Source: Utricularia gibba
Lineage: Eukaryota > Streptophyta > Magnoliopsida > Lamiales > Lentibulariaceae
Length of the DNA: 64,000 nucleotides
Direction: 5' to 3'
Assembly: GCA_002189035.1 (NCBI GenBank)
Contig: NEEC01000011.1
Location: forward strand, 2,542,001 to 2,606,000
Made by a program: the position numbers and the translations under genes
Notes under the pieces: model-generated
Databases searched by the model: none
What the model saw: the letters and a program-made list of their open reading frames with translations, nothing else
Told to the model about the DNA's origin: nothing
In this document: piece after piece, positions 23,101 through 32,926 of the stretch
Layout of the letters: each line of letters opens with the position of its first letter
Numbering within the stretch: the stretch's first letter is position 1

Positions 23101-24182
23101 TGCTGAGCACCATCGCTACTGGCCTAGCTATTGACGCTTATGGTCCAATCAGTGACAATGCTGGAGGAATTGCTGAGATGGCTGGCATGAGCCACAAGAT
23201 CCGCGAGAGAACTGATGCCCTCGATGCTGCTGGTAACACTACTGCTGCTATCGGAAAGGTGCGATTGTGCTCCATTTCAGTATTTGGTTGGATCTCTCCG
23301 GTCGCCCTGGTTAATGCGCCTTGGCTTGGTTTCAGGGTTTCGCCATTGGATCTGCTGCACTGGTTTCACTGGCCCTTTTCGGCGCCTTTGTCAGCCGGGC
23401 AGCAATTTCGACGGTTGATGTGTTGACCCCTAAAGTGTTCATCGGTTTGATCGTCGGTGCAATGCTTCCGTATTGGTTCTCCGCCATGACAATGAAGAGT
23501 GTGGGCAGCGCTGCCCTAAAAATGGTGGAGGAAGTTCGCAGACAGTTCAACACCATCCCCGGCATCATGGAGGGCACTACCAAACCAGACTATGCTACAT
23601 GTGTAAAAATTTCCACTGATGCGTCTATCAGAGAGATGATTCCTCCGGGTGCCCTCGTCATGCTCACCCCATTGATCGTCGGAATCTTTTTCGGCGTCGA
23701 GACCCTTTCCGGTGTCCTTGCCGGAGCCCTTGTCTCCGGAGTTCAGGTATACTCACCCCCTCTAGATGAACATGTCTATCAATCTATATCCAGGTTTCTC
23801 ACTTGCACTTGCATCCAAACAGATTGCCATCTCTGCTTCCAATACTGGCGGTGCATGGGACAACGCAAAGAAGTATATTGAGGTAGAAAACATGCAAAAC
23901 CAACCCCCTACCCCCAGATGAGTACACTCAGTGATTCCAGTTTGTGCTGACTGCTCGAAAAATGGCTGTCTTGTGTAGGCGGGTGCTTCCGAGCATGCTC
24001 GGAGCCTCGGGCCGAAGGGATCGGATCCACACAAGGCGGCGGTGATCGGCGACACGATCGGAGACCCTTTGAAGGACACTTCAGGGCCTTCACTCAACAT
24101 CTTGATCAAGCTCATGGCTGTGGAGTCACTGGTTTTTGCTCCCTTTTTTGCCGCTCATGGGGGTTTGCTCTTCAAAATCTGA
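20167..24182 (+). CDS. AVP1: Type I vacuolar H+-translocating inorganic pyrophosphatase (AVP1 type)
   Basis: K+-dependent proton pump of the vacuolar membrane; it hydrolyses pyrophosphate to pump H+ into the vacuole. Exons 20167-20404, 21655-22229, 22305-22684, 22771-22857, 22928-23258, 23336-23746, 23823-23882 and 23979-24182 join in phase to 761 residues; plant type I enzymes have about 765. The start [15 protein letters not shown] and the many hydrophobic helices fit. The substrate site is intact: [47 protein letters not shown] and near the C terminus [14 protein letters not shown] with [13 protein letters not shown]. All are diagnostic for this family. Intron 1 is long (1250 bases) and carries a tandem duplication with a decayed exon 2 copy. 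I am confident of family and type; the symbol is by homology. Confidence 0.95.
20470..21720 (+). repeat. Diverged tandem duplication spanning intron 1 and the start of exon 2 of the pyrophosphatase gene
   Basis: Two copies of about 580-600 bases lie head to tail. Matching landmarks: tatattttatgtttatcag near 20745 and 21345; tcttcttctgggtaatgcat near 21010 against its match near 21590; gtgttacag ending at 21074 and at 21654. The first copy carries a full 3' splice site followed by a decayed version of the first 85 or so bases of exon 2 (21075 to about 21160), including a match to atcggtatgt. In the frame of exon 1 that copy soon meets TAG, so it cannot code. Confidence 0.85.
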
Positions 24183-24575
24183 TATGCTGTCCATTTCAGG
24201 CCTCACTAGTTACAACAATTTACAAGAGACGATCCCAGACCCTCAATTTTCAAATCGAACTTGTTTGCCTCGTGTCTGAGACCTTGTTCTGTGACTTCCA
24301 TTTTGAAATAATTTTTTATAAACTATGGGGTTGCATTCCCCAGTGGGTTCCAAAGGTATTGAAAGAATTCACTAGAAAATTACAACTCTGGATAAAACCC
24401 CAAAAAATTCAGCTACCCAATGAATGACCTGCGTTTTTGTACAGAAATGGACAAATTCTGCAGTACCAGCAGTCACTTGGGTTTTTTTTGGAGGTTGGAT
24501 TCACAGGAAAAAGGCACACAGCCCTAGAATCAAGATTAAAGCTTCACCCTCAATGAGATTTCAGTATTCTGCATC
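24183..24575. other. 3' region of the pyrophosphatase gene
   Basis: About 390 bases between two same-strand genes: the 3' UTR of the pyrophosphatase gene and then the leader of the small gene at 24576. No further feature is visible. Confidence 0.4.
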
Positions 24576-25067
24576 ATGATGTTTGGTGATCGGAATGCCA
24601 GAGCAGGAGGATCAACTTCAACTGGGAAAACAGTTGCAAGTCCTCAGGGTGAAATTAGAAAACTTGAAGGCAGACTGAGGGCTCTTGAAGAAGAAGACTT
24701 GATCTTGAAGGCAACCCTCTTCGAGAATGTAAATGAAATCACAAACTTGGCTGAGGAGACATTGCACCGTTTTAGAACCATAAATCTCTGCCTGGTGGAA
24801 CGAAAAATCGAAAAAGCTTATGGTGGCTCTCCAGCTTGTAAAGTGAGTGTGTGTGATCTATTATAGTTCATGGATCTCAAGTTCTTTGTTTTCATATATT
24901 GTACCTGAAAACTACTGTTCTAGGTGAAACAGAGCATGAATCCTGGTCTTCCAGAACTCCTGTGGCAAGAAACAAACCCATCTATTGTCAACAAAGGCCT
25001 AAACATTGCAGCATTAAGGAAAAGGGCATGGAAGGTTAGATCCAACCATTGTTTACAAAGGAGATGA
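24576..25067 (+). CDS. Small coiled-coil protein of unknown function
   Basis: Two exons, 24576-24842 and 24924-25067, join in phase to 136 residues across a normal GTGAGT...TAG intron. I do not recognise the family. After a Gly/Ser/Thr-rich start (MMFGDRNARAGG) comes a helix with heptad character, GEIRKLEGRLRALEEEDLIL, which should form a coiled coil, then an amphipathic segment NVNEITNLAEETLHRFRTIN. Exon 2 is basic toward the end. There is no signal peptide or membrane segment. Coding is supported by the clean in-phase splice and by composition, not by homology, so this could still be a chance pair of open frames. Confidence 0.5.
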
Positions 25068-25230
25068 TCAGATGAAGGGGCAGGGATGATCAGATCCATC
25101 CTGGGTCAAGGGCCTGAACAATCACACAGTGCCCATTATGGTGCTTTTAAAGAGGCATTCGTGTTGAATGCACAAGTTTCTTTCTTTCTTTCTTTTTTTT
25201 TTTTTTGAGATAGAACATTGATTTGACTTG

Positions 25231-25424
25231 AAACCCATCAAAGTCAAAAGAAATCTCCTCAAAAAACGACATTGCCAACTGAATATTGATGGGATATTGA
25301 ATGTCATTTATGGGTGGATCAGTTTTCAGTTAATGAACACAAGTACCAGAAGTACCATCAATATCAGTTTTCACTTAAAACCCATCAAATTCAAAAGAAA
25401 TCTCCACAAAAACGACATTGCCAA
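25231..25424 (+). repeat. Two-copy direct repeat of about 50 bp, 147 bp apart
   Basis: The first copy at 25231-25280 (aaacccatcaaagtcaaaag, then aaatctcctc and an acgacattgcca end) recurs at 25378-25424 with few changes. A shorter pair, caagtaccagaagt, at about 25340 and 25456, follows the same order with a different spacing, so a larger segment may have duplicated and then lost parts. Function unknown. Confidence 0.75.
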
Positions 25425-25519
25425 TATGTTTTCGGTTAGCCATATCTATAGGTTACACAAGTACCAGAAGTTCTGCATGTTCGGATGAGAGAGCCGGAGG
25501 TATCCGACATCAGATCCAC

Positions 25520-25753
25520 CTAATCACATTCTGAAGCCGGAGCTACCACTAGTCGCGACGAGAGCATAAAGAAATTTAACTTGAAACAACGTGGCTGAGA
25601 TTTGCGTCTTCCAGCTTTCCAGATGCCCTTCAGGTAATTCCAGAAATCAGGATGCGAATTCCACACCGCCTCGTACCTAAAGCCACGTGGGAGCGAGTCC
25701 AAGATCCAGAATTGAGATGCAACTAGCATAACGAGTGCATGATCAGAGTCCAA
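25520..25753 (-). mobile_element. Non-LTR retrotransposon (LINE, L1-type) remnant
   Basis: A 77-codon minus-strand open frame contains DSDHALVML followed by LPRGFRYEAVWNSHPDFWNY. In plant LINE ORF2 proteins the endonuclease domain ends with an SDH motif (its last catalytic histidine), and a segment of the type PFRFE-MW--HPDF follows 15-20 residues later. The same two blocks in the same order and spacing are seen here. Nothing else of ORF2 (no reverse transcriptase) and no poly-A end was found, so it is a short broken fragment. A chance match is possible but unlikely given both blocks. Confidence 0.6.
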
Positions 25754-25992
25754 GATCGTGAATGCCTCTCACGGCATTCACGGAATACACGGAGCACCCA
25801 TTATCCGACAGAAGCGCCCGACCCACCGTTTTTTGCCTCTTCTTTTTCCGATAAACAAGCGTGCAACGATTCAGGGGTCACAGACAAAAATCTGCCATCG
25901 CAATTTCTCAATTCAAGGGTTTCAACTCCAATTTGGGGGAAACCAAACTTCTAAACGGATTCGGGTCACCCGACTTGGAATGAATTCCGAAA

Positions 25993-26028
25993 TGGGCCTA
26001 CAGTTCATTAAGAAAAAAAGAGGCCCAA
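25993..26028 (+). promoter_or_regulatory. Pair of site II-type elements before MRS2
   Basis: TGGGCC at 25993-25998 and GGCCCAA at 26022-26028, facing each other. Such pairs are common in promoters of broadly expressed plant genes. They lie about 500 bases before the Mg transporter start codon and probably just before its transcription start. Confidence 0.45.
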
Positions 26029-26521
26029 TCAGTTAACAGTGCCCTTGGGATAACCCCTTTGGCACTTAAAGGTGTTTTGTTTTGTAGTGGATTTCAGCTC
26101 ATCAATGATTCATCATCCATCCCAGGGGCAATTCCGTTGACCTCTGAATTGAAGGTATTTTCTAGGGTCTCGTGTTAAGCGATTTGATGCAGTAGGTAGA
26201 TCCTTAAGCTATTTCGGAACCCTTCTTTTGTCTTTTTTCAAGTTTTCCCAGGAATGTGTTGTCGGCTTTTTGTACGGATCATGTAGTATGCAGTGCAGTA
26301 TTGCCGTTTTCCGCTGATCGGTGGTGCAATTGTTAGTTAGTGATCGGAAAAATTGATAGAAGTCTGGGTTTTGCCTAATTTTTGGGGTGCGTTGGTCGAT
26401 GATGAGTCTCTTATCGCACAAGCTTTTTCTTTTTTCTCTGTTTTCCTCGGGTTTTGATTGCTATGTATGTGGTGGAAGCTCATGTTGAGGGATTTTTATG
26501 CAGTTGAAGGTTCTTTAGGAG

Positions 26522-28170
26522 ATGGCAGACCTCAAAGAGCGGCTGCTGCCACAGAGGACTGCATCGGCCACAAATTTCAGAGACGTTTCATACAGGGGCT
26601 CTGCCTCCAGGATCCCATTTCAGGGAGTTGATGTTTCAGGGCTGAAAAAAAGAGGGCAAGGCCTTCGATCATGGATACGCGTTGATGTGTCTGGGAATTC
26701 ACAGGTTATTGAGGTTGACAAGTTCACGATGATGCGCCGATGTGATCTCCCTGCCCGTGACCTCAGACTGCTGGATCCACTGTTTGTGTACCCATCAACA
26801 ATTCTTGGCAGAGAGAAGGCGATTGTGGTGAATCTTGAGCAGATTCGATGCATAATCACAGCTGATGAGGTTTTGCTTTTGAACTCCCTGGATAGCTATG
26901 TACTGCAGTACGTGGTGGAGCTGCAGAGGCGGCTGCAAGTTGCCGGGGCAGGTGAAGTTTGGCAGTATGAGGGTTCTGAATCTGGTAGGAGAAGGGGAAT
27001 GAGAAACCTCGACAACATGTTTAACAACCTCTCTCCAGACTACTTGCCTTTCGAGTTCAGAGCTCTTGAAGTTGCCTTGGAGGCTGCATGTACTTGTTTG
27101 GATTCTCAGGTTCTGCTTATTAATGCTTTCTGCTTCATTCTTTTCATCATGCACAGGTAACATTGTTCAGAAATGACAGAATGAATTTTCAGGCTGCGGA
27201 ATTGGAGATCGAGGCATACCCTTTGTTGGATGAACTCACATCAAAGATCAGCACGCTGAATTTGGAAAGAGTGCGTAGATTGAAAAGCAGGCTTGTTGCG
27301 CTGACTCGAAGGGTTCAGAAGGTGCGCAGAAAGATGTCTTTTTTTCTTCTTCTTTCATTTCTGGATTCCATGTTCTAAAACTGCTTCTGCTATCTATTCT
27401 AGGTCAGGGATGAGATAGAGCAGCTGATGGATGATGATGGAGACATGGCTGAAATGTATCTTACAGAGAAGAAAAGACAAGGGGAATCATTTTTCTGTGA
27501 TCAATCTTTGACCGGACATCGATCTAATGACGGAGGAATGTGCTTCTCTGCCCCTGTTTCTCCTGCTACATCACCACCTACCGAGAGCAGAAGGCTTGAG
27601 AAGTGTCTGAGTTTAGCTAGGAGCAGACATGAGAGTGTGAGAAGCTCGGAGAGTGCAGCGTACAATATTGAAGAGTTAGAAATGCTCCTGGAGGCCTATT
27701 TCGTTGTCATTGATAGTACCCTCAACAAGCTCACATCGGTATGCCACCTCCATCTTTCCTTTCAGTAGTATCTCCATTTACTCCATACCAGCAACGTGCA
27801 CCCTAATGCATTATTTCTTTCAGCTGAAGGAGTACATTGATGACACAGAAGATTTCATCAACATTCAGCTGGTAAGAATTGAATTTCCCAACTCCAGCTT
27901 CCAAAAAACACACCCCCACATATCTCATTCTTTATGCAGGACAATGTCCGCAACCAACTGATCCAATTCGAGCTCGTACTGACAACAGCAACATTCGTGG
28001 TGGCCATATTCGGCGTGGTGGCCGGTATCTTTGGTATGAATTTCACAATACCGATGTTCGATTACCCTGATGCATTCAAATGGGTTCTCATCATAACCGG
28101 AGTTTGCGGGTTAGTCATTTTTTTCGCATTCTTGTGGTACTTCAAGCACAGACGCCTCATGCCCCTGTAA
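26522..28170 (+). CDS. MRS2: MRS2/MGT-family magnesium transporter (MRS2-1/MRS2-10 type)
   Basis: Member of the CorA/Mrs2/Alr1 superfamily of Mg2+ channels; plant members sit in vacuolar or other membranes. Exons 26522-27109, 27193-27321, 27403-27738, 27824-27871 and 27940-28170 join in phase to 443 residues, within a residue or so of the Arabidopsis MRS2-1 length recalled. The N-terminal cytosolic domain runs through DLPARDLRLLDPLFVYPSTI, a segment typical of the plant branch, and a long helix (AAELEIEAYPLLDELTSKIS). Near the C terminus are two membrane helices; the first (TTATFVVAIFGVVAGIFGMN) ends in the invariant Gly-Met-Asn signature, and the second (WVLIITGVCGLVIFFAFLWY) is followed by a basic end. 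Intron positions between these blocks fit the family. Confidence is high for family; the paralogue number is inference. Confidence 0.94.
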
Positions 28171-28747
28171 ACCAAAGATCCTCCACATGCCTGCTCATTT
28201 AGAGGCCTGTGATTCCATCCTGTGGACTCAACAAACAGTGCTGCAGATAGGTATACTGTAATGAAAATTGATTCCACAGTGTGTTGCCAAGAGAAAGGTT
28301 CCCATCACTCTTCTTCCATTACATTTCAAAACTACCTTCCAACTTGGCTATGGAATCAAGTGGCAGGGGCCCCAGAGAGGACCAAATGGTCTACAATTCA
28401 CCAGCAGCAATAAAATATCTTGATGGTGAAATATTTTGTGAACCAAATTCAACCTAGTGATCAGAGAAAAGAACCCAGCTGCAGGGTCTATCCAAACTTG
28501 GATTTTTTTTGCACCCCAGAAAAGAACACCATTGTTGTAACGGTTACTTGTGCATTAAATTTTTTCCATGCAGTTGTGAATCATCATCATCAACATTTAC
28601 AGGATTCGACTGGCACAGAAACATATGAAAAAATAAACCAAAAAGATCCCTGAAAGATGGGTTCCGGTGTGAAGTAGCGAGAACTCATCCATGAAGGGAT
28701 GGGGATTTATCTGTACACTCTTACGGAGATGAGAGTATTTTGCCAGC
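28171..28747. other. Convergent 3' regions of MRS2 and the Ser-rich gene
   Basis: About 580 bases between two converging genes; expected to be the two 3' UTRs. No domain-bearing frame on either strand. Confidence 0.45.
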
Positions 28748-29401
28748 CTACAAATCTTCGGCTTTGGACATGACTGAGAGGCGGCTTGGGCGGGGCTGGA
28801 AATCGGAGCGGCGGCGGAGACTATGTGACGACGGTCTGATCGGAGCGGCCAGCGCTCTCTTGAGTAAATCTCCCTCCACGGTTCCGATGCGAACCAGAGA
28901 ATTCGTCATCGCGGACCGCCGCATGTGCAGTTGATAACTGGAGCGGTACGGTCGGCCTTGGTTGTACCCAGGAAGCATGCTGTTCTTGTGGAGACTGCAT
29001 CGGAAGGACCCTGGGTGCGTCGTCGGCGAACACATGCACGTCTTCTTGGCGCCGGTATTGAGCGGCCGGTGACTCGATTGCTGGTGGTGGTGTGAAGAGA
29101 TTGGGCTCCGTCGAGACGCCGAGAACCTCACCGAAGAAGACGGCGAAACGGACCTACCGAGGCTCACACGTGTAGGACTGGTAGCGCGTGAGAGCAACGC
29201 GTCGTGCACCGATTCGGATCTGGCGGTGTGGTAGAATGCACCGGAAGACGATGACATGGATGAGGAACAGAACCGGCCGGAAGGAGACAGCGAGCGTGGA
29301 AAGGCGCCTCCGTATAACGGGGCGCCGGCGTGATTAGATCTGCTTCTCATGGAAGTGTCCATTCCCGATACCGGAAACCGTGGAATCAGCGAAAACGACA
29401 A
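28748..29401 (-). CDS. Plant serine-rich protein-like protein (At5g25280 type)
   Basis: Single-exon minus-strand frame. Starting at 29401 it gives 217 residues; a second ATG at 29362 (MDTSMRSRSN) would give 204 and fits the family start better. The body is rich in Ser, Arg and Pro. The diagnostic block is the conserved CMCSPTTHPGSFRCSLHKN, with three cysteines, around the middle, preceded by GAPLYGG and FPRSLSPSGR motifs and followed by a C-terminal Arg/Ser-rich region (RPSSHSLRRRSDFQPRPSRL). There is no signal peptide or membrane span. The biochemical role of the family is unknown; Ser/Arg-Ser-Pro motifs suggest phosphorylation. The gene converges on MRS2. Confidence 0.85.
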   Translation of the reverse strand: MSFSLIPRFPVSGMDTSMRSRSNHAGAPLYGGAFPRSLSPSGRFCSSSMSSSSGAFYHTARSESVHDALLSRATSPTRVSLGRSVSPSSSVRFSASRRSPISSHHHQQSSHRPLNTGAKKTCMCSPTTHPGSFRCSLHKNSMLPGYNQGRPYRSSYQLHMRRSAMTNSLVRIGTVEGDLLKRALAAPIRPSSHSLRRRSDFQPRPSRLSVMSKAEDL

Positions 29402-30070
29402 CAGCTTTGAATCCCAAACTTGAAAAACCTAATTCCTTCCGAGGCACCCATTTTATAGGTGGAGAAGAGTGAATGGCAGTTTCGAGAATCGTCGGAAACC
29501 AAAGGGCATATTAGTAGTCTCTATACCACCTCCCGTTTGCTGTGGATATCAAATATGTGGGTGGGTTCACCATATACGGGCAAAGCAGTTGGTTAACATA
29601 CACGCTCTCGCCGCACGCGTGTGATACACGCATGCGGTTAAAGAACCGTATTTATCAGTTGGAAACGAGATAAACTTCAGACATACAAAAATCAAAAAGC
29701 CACATCCAGGTAGCCGCGTGGCGTATACGTGCGGTGGGGAAGTTGGCTCCTCATCTGATGCTGACACGTGTCATGGTCGATTCCGTTGCCTTCCATCCCT
29801 ACATATAATAATCAAAGTAGTGAATTCTCTATTTTCTCCCTAACTGTAAAAAATAAATTAGAATTTTATCTAATAATAATGTTTAATTTATCATTAAAAA
29901 ATAGAGATATAAAGAATATGGCAATAGGAGGTCTCTCGAAGAAGGGCCGGCGACTGGATTCCGGCGTACGGCCAGGGCGGATTGATCCTTTCTTCTCCTC
30001 CTCTGTTTGTATTCGTGTTTTATGTATCCAATTCTCTCGTTGGTTTTAAAAGGGGGAAAGGAGGAAGCCA
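29402..30070. other. Divergent promoter region between Ser-rich and PPR genes
   Basis: 670 bases separating two divergent genes. It carries an ABRE/G-box, TGACACGTGTCA (CACGTG at 29765-29770), a perfect 12-bp palindrome, and a further CGCGTGGCG motif near 29717. An AT-rich stretch lies at 29830-29910. Confidence 0.45.
29763..29774. promoter_or_regulatory. Palindromic G-box/ABRE
   Basis: TGACACGTGTCA is self-complementary and contains the CACGTG core bound by bZIP and bHLH factors. It lies about 360 bases before the Ser-rich gene start and 300 before the PPR start, so it could serve either. Confidence 0.5.
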
Positions 30071-31549
30071 ATGCCGCCTTTCCTCTCCGCTAGGTGTCAA
30101 ACCTTTCGTTACTGTTCGTCCCTTCTACGCCGCTTTGAAGCTTCTTACCACACTTGTCACGATGCCTCTCCCCGTTTTACGCCAAATCCCAGTTTACATC
30201 CCAACGGAAAACGTCGAAGTTCGGATCTTTTTCGCGATACGGCTCCGACTGAATCCAGGAAGTCCAATTTCGAACCCTCTACAGTCCTTGAAACCCTAAA
30301 TTGCTACGCCAATGATTGGAAGCGTGCCTTGGAGTTCTTTAACTGGGCCGAATCACAGATTGGATGCTTGCATAACACGGAAACTTACAATCGAATGATC
30401 GACATTCTCGGTAAGTTCTTTGAGTTTGATGTTGCTTGGAGTTTGATTGGGAGAATGGGAAAAGACCCATGTTCTGTACCGAATCACACGACTTTTAGAG
30501 CACTATTTAAGCGATATGTTTCGGCGCACCTGGTGAATGAAGCTATTGATGTGTTTGGTAGACTGGATAAGTACAATTTGAAGGATGAAGCTTCATTTTC
30601 GATCTTCATTGATGCTCTGTGCGAGTACGGGCATGTGACGGAAGCTGAAGAGATCTGCTTCCAGAAAAGCAGGGGAAGTGAGTACAATGATGTATTTGCT
30701 GGCTTCAATGTCGAGACAACAAAGATTTACAACATGATCATGCGTGGTTGGCTGAAAACAGGGTGGTGGACCAAGTGCAGACACTACTGGCATGAGATGG
30801 ATGAGCGGGGTGTGAAAAAAGATCTGTATTCCTACACAATTTTCATGGATGTTCAATGTAAATGTGGCAAGCCATGGAAGGCAGTGAGCTTGTACAAGGA
30901 GATGAAGAAGAAGGGGATTCAGCTTGATGTTGTGGCTTATAATACTGTGATTCGTGCTGTTGGAAAGTCAGAGGGAGTGGACATGGCTGTGAGAGTCTAC
31001 AGGGATATGATCGAGCAAGGGTGTAACCCGAGTGTCGTAACATTTAATACAATTCTGAAGCTGTTATCTGAGAATGGGAGATACAAAGAAGCATACAAAA
31101 TGCTAGGTATGATGACTAGGAAGGGGTGTGAACCAAATGTGATGACATATACCTGCTTCTTTGCTTGTCTGGAGAAGCCTGATGAGATCTTGAAGCTTTT
31201 TGATCAAATGATCGAGAGGGGTATTCGACCACGAATCGACACGTATGTGATGCTGATGAAGAAGTTTGGAAGATGGGGGTTTCTCAGACCAGTTGTTGTT
31301 GTCTGGAAAAAAATGGAAGAGATGGGTGAGAGCCCCGATGAATTTGCTTATAATGCTTTGATTGATGCTTTGATACAGAAGGGACTGGTTGATATGGCAC
31401 GAAAATATGACCAAGAGATGTACAGTAAAGGACTTTCAGCCAAACGCAGAGCTCATTTGTGGGAAAATGTAGATGGCGACCCATTCATCACAGGTGATGA
31501 TATGACTTGCAACGATCAAGGCTTCAAAACATTGGAACAGTTGCTATGA
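30071..31549 (+). CDS. PPR protein, mitochondrial, At1g80550 type
   Basis: Intronless gene, 492 residues, as usual for P-class pentatricopeptide-repeat proteins, which bind organellar RNA. The N-terminal 60 residues are rich in Arg, Ser and Phe with few acids, fitting a mitochondrial presequence. Repeats follow: TYNRMIDILGKFFEFDVAW, IFIDALCEYGHVTEAEEI, SYTIFMDVQCKCGKPWKAV, AYNTVIRAVGKSEGVDMAV, TFNTILKLLSENGRYKEAY and AYNALIDALIQKGLVDMAR, about ten in all. There is no E, DYW or SMR domain. The sequence YANDWKRALEFFNWAES near residue 80 is the conserved lead-in of this subgroup. Orthology to At1g80550 is from memory. RNA target unknown. Confidence 0.93.
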   Translation: MPPFLSARCQTFRYCSSLLRRFEASYHTCHDASPRFTPNPSLHPNGKRRSSDLFRDTAPTESRKSNFEPSTVLETLNCYANDWKRALEFFNWAESQIGCLHNTETYNRMIDILGKFFEFDVAWSLIGRMGKDPCSVPNHTTFRALFKRYVSAHLVNEAIDVFGRLDKYNLKDEASFSIFIDALCEYGHVTEAEEICFQKSRGSEYNDVFAGFNVETTKIYNMIMRGWLKTGWWTKCRHYWHEMDERGVKKDLYSYTIFMDVQCKCGKPWKAVSLYKEMKKKGIQLDVVAYNTVIRAVGKSEGVDMAVRVYRDMIEQGCNPSVVTFNTILKLLSENGRYKEAYKMLGMMTRKGCEPNVMTYTCFFACLEKPDEILKLFDQMIERGIRPRIDTYVMLMKKFGRWGFLRPVVVVWKKMEEMGESPDEFAYNALIDALIQKGLVDMARKYDQEMYSKGLSAKRRAHLWENVDGDPFITGDDMTCNDQGFKTLEQLL

Positions 31550-31745
31550 CAAACTTTACAAACAGCCATGAGCTGTGCAAACGAGCAAGATCGAAGTTCT
31601 TGTAACCACCATGGAATGCTTATGTCTTGTGTACAGAAGAAGAAGAAGAAATGGACAGGTAAGTTTGTAGATGATTACTTGAAGGTAAATTCAGAAAGAA
31701 AGAAGAACAGAGCTAGTCTCACTGCAAATCTACAACACAAGCTAG

Positions 31746-32926
31746 TTAACCATGAAGCCTATCCGGCAAATCATCCTTCATCAAGTCGGATTCCTTGTTC
31801 GAATTGAAACCAAAAGAAATCGATCCCTTTAAGTTTGGGGTTGTGCTGATTCCATGATCAAATTCCATGGCAGGGGAGTGGCCAAACACAAGATTGTTCC
31901 CCACTGCCGGGGATGCCAAACTGTCGAGCAGATTGCTATGACTGAGTTCATCCAGCAACTCAGGAAACCAGTGATCACCGTTTCCTCCAGCCATGAAGCT
32001 GAAGTCACCATTGGAATCAAAATCCGAAGAATACAATCCCGAGCCGCTGCCCTGAGCCCGTTCAATACCAAAATCAACACCGGTTTCCACTGAGCTGCAA
32101 TTATGTTTGGAGAAGCTGGACGTCAAGTTCTGCATTTCAAGGCTCATGGGTGTGGCTTGGCTGGTATGCAAGTTCATGGTGTGCCAGGCTTGAAGGACAT
32201 CCATGCATCTAAACGATGGCGGGTCCGCTAGCATTCCCCTGGTGTTGGAGTTCCACTGAGAGTGGAGCATTGAAGAGATTTTCGAACCCGAGATGAGGCG
32301 GGACTCTGTCTGTATCCGAACAATCTCCCATTGAGTAATGTGATTCACCCTCGCTGTTTGCCTCCACCCAAACTTCTCAATGGCCTCCTCCTCCTTCGGT
32401 CTGTGTGTGACGGGATCGATCCCCATTCGCAATAACCGCTTCTTCAACCTTGAGTTCCAATAGTTCTTTATCTCATTGTCCGTCCTCCTCGGCAGATTCG
32501 CAGCTATCATCGACCACCTGCATGGCATCAACGGTTTTTCCGATGGTTCGTTCAAGGAGCAGGCGCATTGTGTAGCAAGTCCATCAAACGTACCTATTCC
32601 CGAAGAGGGCGTGGAGGCGAAGTATTTCCTTCTCCTCCTCCGGAGTAAAGTCGCCTCTTTTAACCTCAGGCCTCAGGTAATTCATCCACCGCAATCTGCA
32701 ACTCTTTTTGCACCGCCGGAGCCCTGCAAAGCATTCCACATGATGGTTAACGTGGGATGCATACTTTTCAGCAAGGACGGCAAACGAAACGAGAAGATGA
32801 CCAACCGGACTTAGCGGCAACCTCGCGCCAGTTTCCACAGCCGTGGGCGCGGATGTACGCGACGAGCTTCCGGTCTTCCTTCTTCGTCCATAACCCTCTC
32901 TTGATGACGACACCCTTCTCCTCCAT
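31746..32926 (-). CDS. R2R3-MYB transcription factor
   Basis: Minus strand; exons 32806-32926, 32594-32723 and 31746-32517 join in phase to 340 residues. Exon boundaries fall where most plant R2R3-MYB genes have them (inside R2 after KSG, and after the FGNR of R3). R2 runs from [16 protein letters not shown] through NWREVA to [12 protein letters not shown]3 runs from [20 protein letters not shown] through [18 protein letters not shown] to [12 protein letters not shown]. The usual RCGKSCR at the R2 recognition helix is RCKKSCR here, and the N terminus, [11 protein letters not shown], lacks the common MGRxPCC start. The C-terminal half is acidic and Ser/Asn-rich, as in activators. It follows the helix with [10 protein letters not shown] cannot place it in a subgroup. 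It converges on the PPR gene with under 200 bases between stops. Confidence 0.9.

Larger units (their letters stand above)
25068..26521. other. Spacer with direct repeat, LINE remnant and MRS2 promoter
   Basis: 1.45 kb. It holds a poly-pyrimidine tract at about 25180-25206, a two-copy direct repeat (25231-25424), a LINE remnant on the minus strand (25520-25753), two GGCCCA elements (25993-26028), and then the leader of the Mg transporter gene. An acceptor-like ttctttag just before the start codon at 26522 suggests an intron in the leader. Confidence 0.45.
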
